The notes under the pieces are model-generated. The model was not told the DNA's origin. It searched no databases and was given only the letters and a program-made list of their open reading frames with translations. Positions 60,257 through 64,000 of a stretch of DNA of 64,000 nt are shown in pieces. Every line of letters starts with the position of its first letter. Position 1 is the first letter of the stretch. The position numbers were made by a program, and so were the translations under genes. The DNA is from Bacillus_BU sp051233475. Its GTDB lineage: Bacteria > Bacillota > Bacilli > Bacillales > Cytobacillaceae. The stretch lies in assembly GCF_051233475.1 (NCBI RefSeq), contig NZ_JBKFGH010000016.1:109994-173993 (forward strand). The letters run 5' to 3'.

Positions 60257-61822
60257 CTATGCTACTTCTGATTCCTTAGAATGTACCTTCTTCATAAACT
60301 CGTTAACATCAGCAGGTACTTTTCTGTCAATCTTAGAAACGATATAAACGCTCAAGAAGCCGATTGGAACAGTGATGATTCCTGGGATCTTAAATTGTAA
60401 GAACTCAGGCAAAGTGGTTGGAAGGAAAATCGTGTACATTGAAACAAGTAATCCGATAATTAAACCTGCAATGGCGCCCTTTTCTGTCATACCTCTCCAC
60501 CAAATACCTAAGATGAAAATTGGTGTAAATGTACTAGCTGCAACGGTAAACGCAAGTGCAACTAGGTGACCGATTGAGGCATTTTTAACCATTAATCCTA
60601 GTACGCCGTATAGAATACCAAGGATGACAATTGATACTTTACCAGCAACTACTCGCTCTTTTTCACTAATATTTTTACGGAAGATTGTTGCATATAAATC
60701 ATGAGCAAGAGCTCCAGAACTTGCGATAAATAAACCAGAAAGATTTGAGAAAATCGCGGCAAATGCCCCTGCAATAACAAGACCTAATAACCATTTTCCG
60801 CCAAGTGCTTGTGCCGTTGATGGGATTACCATGTTATTACCACCAGCAACTAAATCCTTGATAACTTGTGGATCAGCGTTTCCTTCTAAGAAAATAGCAC
60901 GACCAACTACGCCAAGATATACAGCAAAGAAGAAGAACAAGCTAGCAATTCCAATCGCCATTAAAGCACTTTTACGAGCTGCTTTTGCACTTGGGTTCGT
61001 GTAAAATCTTAGCAAGATGTGTGGAAGACCAATTGTTCCAAGTGATAATGCAATCGTCATTGAAATCGTTTGCCAGAAACTTGGGAAGTAATTTCCAGTT
61101 CCAGCCCATGAATTTCCATCATGAACTACATCTTTTCCATCAAGGGCATATTTTGCTGTTCCCGAGATGGTACCTGAAAACTCAGTAACTGCTGCGAGGA
61201 TCTTTTGGTAATGTAAGCCACCCCAGATTGCTGCGGCAACCATAAGGACGAAACAGCCAAGACGGATCCATAGCTCCAGTGCCTGGTTGATGGTAGTTCC
61301 TTTCATTCCGCCAACACCTACATAGAAAATCATTACTGCGCAGGTAAATATGATTCCAAATTCATATGTTGTACCAAAGAACATACTTAAAATTTGTGCT
61401 GCACCTAAAAGCTGTGGAGCTGCGTAAAAACCAGAAATCGCTAATACTACTGTTACAGCAGCTAATCTCGCACGTTTACTATGGAAGCGGTAAGCAAGGA
61501 AGTCCGCTACTGTGTATGCACCAAAACGGCGAAGTGGACCCGCAACGAAAATCGCTAATAAAGTTAATCCGATTGAGAAACAGAAAGTATAGTACAATCC
61601 ATCGTATCCAAGCTGGAAGGTAAGACCGGCAAGTCCGAGGAATGTTGCTGCGCTCAGATAATCACCGCCGATAGCTGATCCGTTCATAAACCAGCCAAAG
61701 CTTCGGCCCCCAACAAAGAAATCGGATGCTGTTGCATTTCGTTTTGTTAAATACGTTACATAGACGATGGTTCCCATGAGGATGATCGTCATGAGCATTT
61801 TTGGTTCAAGTAGCATTTGCAT
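60257..61822 (-). CDS. Sodium:solute symporter (ActP/MctC-like)
   Basis: The 521-residue protein has about 13 hydrophobic segments typical of the SSS family: NGSAIGGDYLSAATFLGLAG near residue 50 (sodium-site region), FGAYTVADFLAYRF, VGVGGMKGTTINQALELWI and LVALAFTVAASTFTPIFILGIWW. Its closest known relatives carry acetate, pyruvate or other short carboxylates. The small DUF485 gene upstream (TGATG junction) is the normal partner of ActP-type symporters. The TTG codon at 61825 is in frame but ATG 61822 is well spaced from AAGGAG. It may serve the catabolic operon, but the substrate is not shown. Confidence 0.9.
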   Translation of the reverse strand: MQMLLEPKMLMTIILMGTIVYVTYLTKRNATASDFFVGGRSFGWFMNGSAIGGDYLSAATFLGLAGLTFQLGYDGLYYTFCFSIGLTLLAIFVAGPLRRFGAYTVADFLAYRFHSKRARLAAVTVVLAISGFYAAPQLLGAAQILSMFFGTTYEFGIIFTCAVMIFYVGVGGMKGTTINQALELWIRLGCFVLMVAAAIWGGLHYQKILAAVTEFSGTISGTAKYALDGKDVVHDGNSWAGTGNYFPSFWQTISMTIALSLGTIGLPHILLRFYTNPSAKAARKSALMAIGIASLFFFFAVYLGVVGRAIFLEGNADPQVIKDLVAGGNNMVIPSTAQALGGKWLLGLVIAGAFAAIFSNLSGLFIASSGALAHDLYATIFRKNISEKERVVAGKVSIVILGILYGVLGLMVKNASIGHLVALAFTVAASTFTPIFILGIWWRGMTEKGAIAGLIIGLLVSMYTIFLPTTLPEFLQFKIPGIITVPIGFLSVYIVSKIDRKVPADVNEFMKKVHSKESEVA

Positions 61823-62196
61823 CAAATAACACTCCTTCCATCATTCGCTTTTGCTCCATCGTTATTAAGTGTTTTTCGAGCATTTGCTTGTAAGCGCTTA
61901 ACATAAAGATGCGTATGTACATAAGCAATACCAAATGCCATTGCCATCGCAACTATACCTGTTAAAAACCAAGTTACGCTCATTCCTCCCCACATAGGTG
62001 AAAACATAAAGTCAGGAGCGAACCAGTTTAATACCGGAATCGTAAAAACGAATAAATAATAGAATATCGCCAGTTTAAAGCCTGTACTAAACTCTGTTTT
62101 CATTATGCTATTTGTCTCAGAGTCTAAAGGTGGTAGATCCTTTACATCAATCTTGCCTGCCTCCACGTAATCATACTCAGTATACTCCGCTGCCAT
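61822..62196 (-). CDS. DUF485-like membrane protein partner of the symporter
   Basis: The 124-residue protein has an acidic N-terminus, then two hydrophobic segments (FKLAIFYYLFVFTIPVLNWF and MSVTWFLTGIVAMAMAFGIAYVH) and a polar tail. The pattern agrees with the DUF485/YjcH proteins that accompany ActP. Its stop overlaps the symporter start. The start ATG at 62196 is preceded by GGAGGAGATG. Its function in transport is unknown. Confidence 0.85.
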   Translation of the reverse strand: MAAEYTEYDYVEAGKIDVKDLPPLDSETNSIMKTEFSTGFKLAIFYYLFVFTIPVLNWFAPDFMFSPMWGGMSVTWFLTGIVAMAMAFGIAYVHTHLYVKRLQANARKTLNNDGAKANDGRSVI

Positions 62197-62430
62197 CGGT
62201 TCATCTCCTCCTCTTTTTTAGTAAGAAAATAATTAAGCCCCGCTTTCCTCCTTTTCTCCTAATCAGCATTCATATATGATAATGCTTGTTATGATTTTAC
62301 TTTATAAATTCTTGCAATACCTTGCACTAAATTGTCATAAATTTATAAATATTTGCTATATTCAAAATAGTTTTATGTTATTATGAAAAAGGGATATTAA
62401 TAGGTGAATGTTTAAATGGAGGGGATTACA

Positions 62431-63651
62431 TTGTTTAGCATTCAGCTAATAGTCAATTGTAGTAAGGAAAAAGATAGGCTATCAACCTGGATCCAAGAGG
62501 AATTCCAACATTATTCAGAGGTTGTATCCAGTTTAGAACCGAATAGGGACATGCAAATTCTCGTAGTTGAAATAAGTAAACTATTAGATTGGGTATTTAT
62601 TCATAGATTAAAAAAGCAGCACAAGCATCTTATTATTTTTCCGCTTTTGAATAAAGAACTGCTGCATACAGTACCACTAACAATGGAATTAGACATACCC
62701 TTTTTCTTTGTTAAACCAGTGAAGAGGAACTTTTTTACTCGTACGATTAAGCGAGCGATCCTCCGTGATCATCATAGTTTTATTATGAGTAACGATGGAA
62801 TACTAGACAATAAAGAGAGTGAGACTAACGAGGCCTTACAAGAACTTTTTTTGCGACGTTTGCTTCGTGGTGATGTCAAATCTCACCACGAATTCATCGA
62901 ATCTAGATTATTCTCAACAACAAATTCCATCCCAAACACCGTTGTCTTTATTCAAGGCTTTGTAAAAGAGGCAAATCGAGAAAACAATGAAGGCTGGCAC
63001 GCTCCACAAATCATTCAAAAATACTTTAATGAAAAATTTCAAGGACAGGTTTTCTTTGTTCCGTACCGAAAACACTTGCTTATGCTTCTTCGTGTTCCTT
63101 CAGGATTTGCTTCACCTCGAGATTGGCAGGAAGGTGAGGATAATATTTTAAGTGTGATCAGTGAACTACAGGACAAATACGGAATTTATCTTTATATTGG
63201 GGTCGGTACCATTTATAACGAACCTCTTCTGTTACACCATTCTTATATAGAAGCAAAGACTGCACGGCGGACCCCTCCTTATGAGCGCCTCGTTCTTCGT
63301 TATTTTGACGAGACAGCAAAGGAAAAACAAATTCTCAAGAGTATTGAATACATCGGAGAACACTATGCTGAAGAAATTCCGGTTACAAAAGTCGCTGCAC
63401 ACATCAATTTCAGCCCTACCTACTTTAGCCGTCTGTTTAAAAAAGAAACAGGCAGAAGCTTTGTCGAGTTTGTGACTTACGTACGCTTGCAGCGTGCTAT
63501 TGCTCTTATACGCCACTCTAATAACACGATTGAGCAAATCGCTGAAGAGCTAGGGTTTAATACACCAAATTATTTTTGCAATATTTTTAAGAAATATGTT
63601 GGACTAACACCTAGTGAATACCGTGCAACCAAGGAGATTTTGTTTTATTAA
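62431..63651 (+). CDS. AraC-family transcriptional regulator with N-terminal pseudo-receiver
   Basis: The C-terminal ~100 residues are an AraC helix-turn-helix pair: KVAAHINFSPTYFSRLFKKETGRSFVEFV and IEQIAEELGFNTPNYFCNIFKKYVGLTPSEYR. The N-terminal part (about 1-110) looks like a response-regulator-like fold without the phospho-Asp motif (FFVKPVKRNFF at its end), and the middle is a linker domain of YesN type. It is divergent from the symporter operon and probably controls it or the catabolic operon. ATG 62416 lies before the GGAGGGG, so TTG 62431 is the likely start (406 residues). Confidence 0.85.
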   Translation: MFSIQLIVNCSKEKDRLSTWIQEEFQHYSEVVSSLEPNRDMQILVVEISKLLDWVFIHRLKKQHKHLIIFPLLNKELLHTVPLTMELDIPFFFVKPVKRNFFTRTIKRAILRDHHSFIMSNDGILDNKESETNEALQELFLRRLLRGDVKSHHEFIESRLFSTTNSIPNTVVFIQGFVKEANRENNEGWHAPQIIQKYFNEKFQGQVFFVPYRKHLLMLLRVPSGFASPRDWQEGEDNILSVISELQDKYGIYLYIGVGTIYNEPLLLHHSYIEAKTARRTPPYERLVLRYFDETAKEKQILKSIEYIGEHYAEEIPVTKVAAHINFSPTYFSRLFKKETGRSFVEFVTYVRLQRAIALIRHSNNTIEQIAEELGFNTPNYFCNIFKKYVGLTPSEYRATKEILFY

Positions 63652-63685
63652 CTTTAGCCCAATGTTCGTTATAAGGAATTTCTAC

Positions 63686-63711
63686 GCACACCCTCAAGGT
63701 GTGCGCTTTTT
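63686..63711 (+). terminator. Terminator of the AraC-type gene
   Basis: GCACACC and GGTGTGC with a 5-nt loop, then GCTTTTTT. Confidence 0.85.
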
Positions 63712-63753
63712 TCATTAAGACTGTGTTTAAGAAAAATGTTCGTTTTGAGCACT

Positions 63754-63885
63754 CTGTTGATTGGAGCGGAAGGTGCGAGACTCCTGCGGGAGAAGGTGTC
63801 ACGGGAGACCCCACAGGCGCTATGGCGCCGAGGAGGCTCCCGGACTCCCCCGCGGAAAGCGAGCACCTGGAGCGGAAATCAACAG
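63754..63885 (+). repeat. Copy 5 of the CTGTTGATT inverted-repeat element
   Basis: Forward orientation, nearly identical to copies 3 and 4. Right flank CCAAATTTAACAGAGC and left flank ACTGTGTTTAAG form an outer pair of imperfect inverted repeats, suggesting a total length near 180 bp. Confidence 0.87.
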
Positions 63886-63921
63886 CCAAATTTAACAGAG
63901 CTTTTATTAAAGAAAAATAAA

Positions 63922-63998
63922 CAAACGTTTTCACAATACGTTTGCGTTATTGACAACAAAGATATAAAATGTTTGTATATAAACAAACAAAACAAGGA
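63922..63998 (+). promoter_or_regulatory. Promoter region of a gene beyond the window, with two palindromes
   Basis: TTGACA at 63950-63955 is a -35 candidate. CAAACG...CGTTTG (63922-63927, 63939-63944) and TGTTTGT-ATATAA-ACAAACA (63970-63989) flank it; AAGGA at 63994-63998 would be the ribosome binding site of the next gene. The downstream palindrome lies where a repressor would block transcription. Confidence 0.45.
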
Positions 63999-64000
63999 AG

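Noticed and set aside
62280..62400. Sigma-54 (-24/-12) promoter upstream of the AraC-type gene
   Set aside because: TTGCAATACCTTGCA looks superficially similar but lacks the GG at -24.
63917..63934. CcpA cre site near the window end
   Set aside because: AACGTTTTCA fits only the right half of the cre consensus; three core mismatches on the left.

Overview
The window is low-GC Bacillaceae DNA (a Bacillus/Neobacillus/Priestia-like spore former). The signs are strong AAGGAGG-type ribosome binding sites, many intrinsic terminators, the plsY-yneT-parE-parC order known from B. subtilis, a ykoN/ykoP/ykoQ group, a class IV polyhydroxyalkanoate (PHA) synthase (PhaR+PhaC), a FapR-type operator before fabH and a LexA/DinR-type operator before parE. 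No rRNA, tRNA, CRISPR array, prophage or intact insertion sequence was seen. The genus cannot be fixed from the sequence alone.

Layout. 1-7 kb: a truncated CapA-like gene, a HesB-like gene with an in-frame TGA (candidate selenoprotein), a histidine kinase, plsY, a GH18 glycosidase and a CoA-binding protein. 7-11.6 kb: the topoisomerase IV genes parE-parC. 11.8-16.5 kb: a polar amino-acid ABC transporter and a KimA-like potassium transporter. 16.5-24 kb: a secreted protein, a solitary LAGLIDADG endonuclease, an EamA exporter, a BtuF-like protein with a degenerate tyrosine recombinase, an OFA-type transporter behind a terminator-bearing leader, and a HAD phosphatase. 24-32 kb: a Lon-like protease, endonuclease IV, an HExxH protein, the ykoQ/P/N group and a DinB protein. 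32.6-36.5 kb: the PHA locus (phaJ-phaP on the minus strand, phaR-phaB-phaC on the plus strand). 36.5-43.5 kb: a WrbA-like flavoprotein, a MacB-like ABC pair, an ECF-like sigma factor and a YtrA-type GntR/ABC operon. 43.6-49.2 kb: an array of 52-bp hairpin repeats and two large LysM wall enzymes with related N-termini. 50-52.5 kb: fabH-fabF. 52.7-60 kb: a catabolic operon (CoA-transferase, acyl-CoA dehydrogenase, permease, class III aminotransferase, semialdehyde dehydrogenase) that fits 5-aminovalerate/glutarate breakdown and is preceded by an apparent attenuator leader. 60-64 kb: a DUF485/sodium-solute symporter pair with a divergent AraC-type regulator.

Connections. The catabolic operon could deliver crotonyl-CoA, which the PHA locus could use through PhaJ; this is inference. 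A ~132-bp inverted-repeat element ending in CTGTTGATT/AATCAACAG occurs five times in both orientations. The observations most worth a second look are the HesB-like TGA gene, the 52-bp hairpin array, the attenuator-like leader at 59.8-60.0 kb and the shared N-terminal region of the two LysM enzymes.
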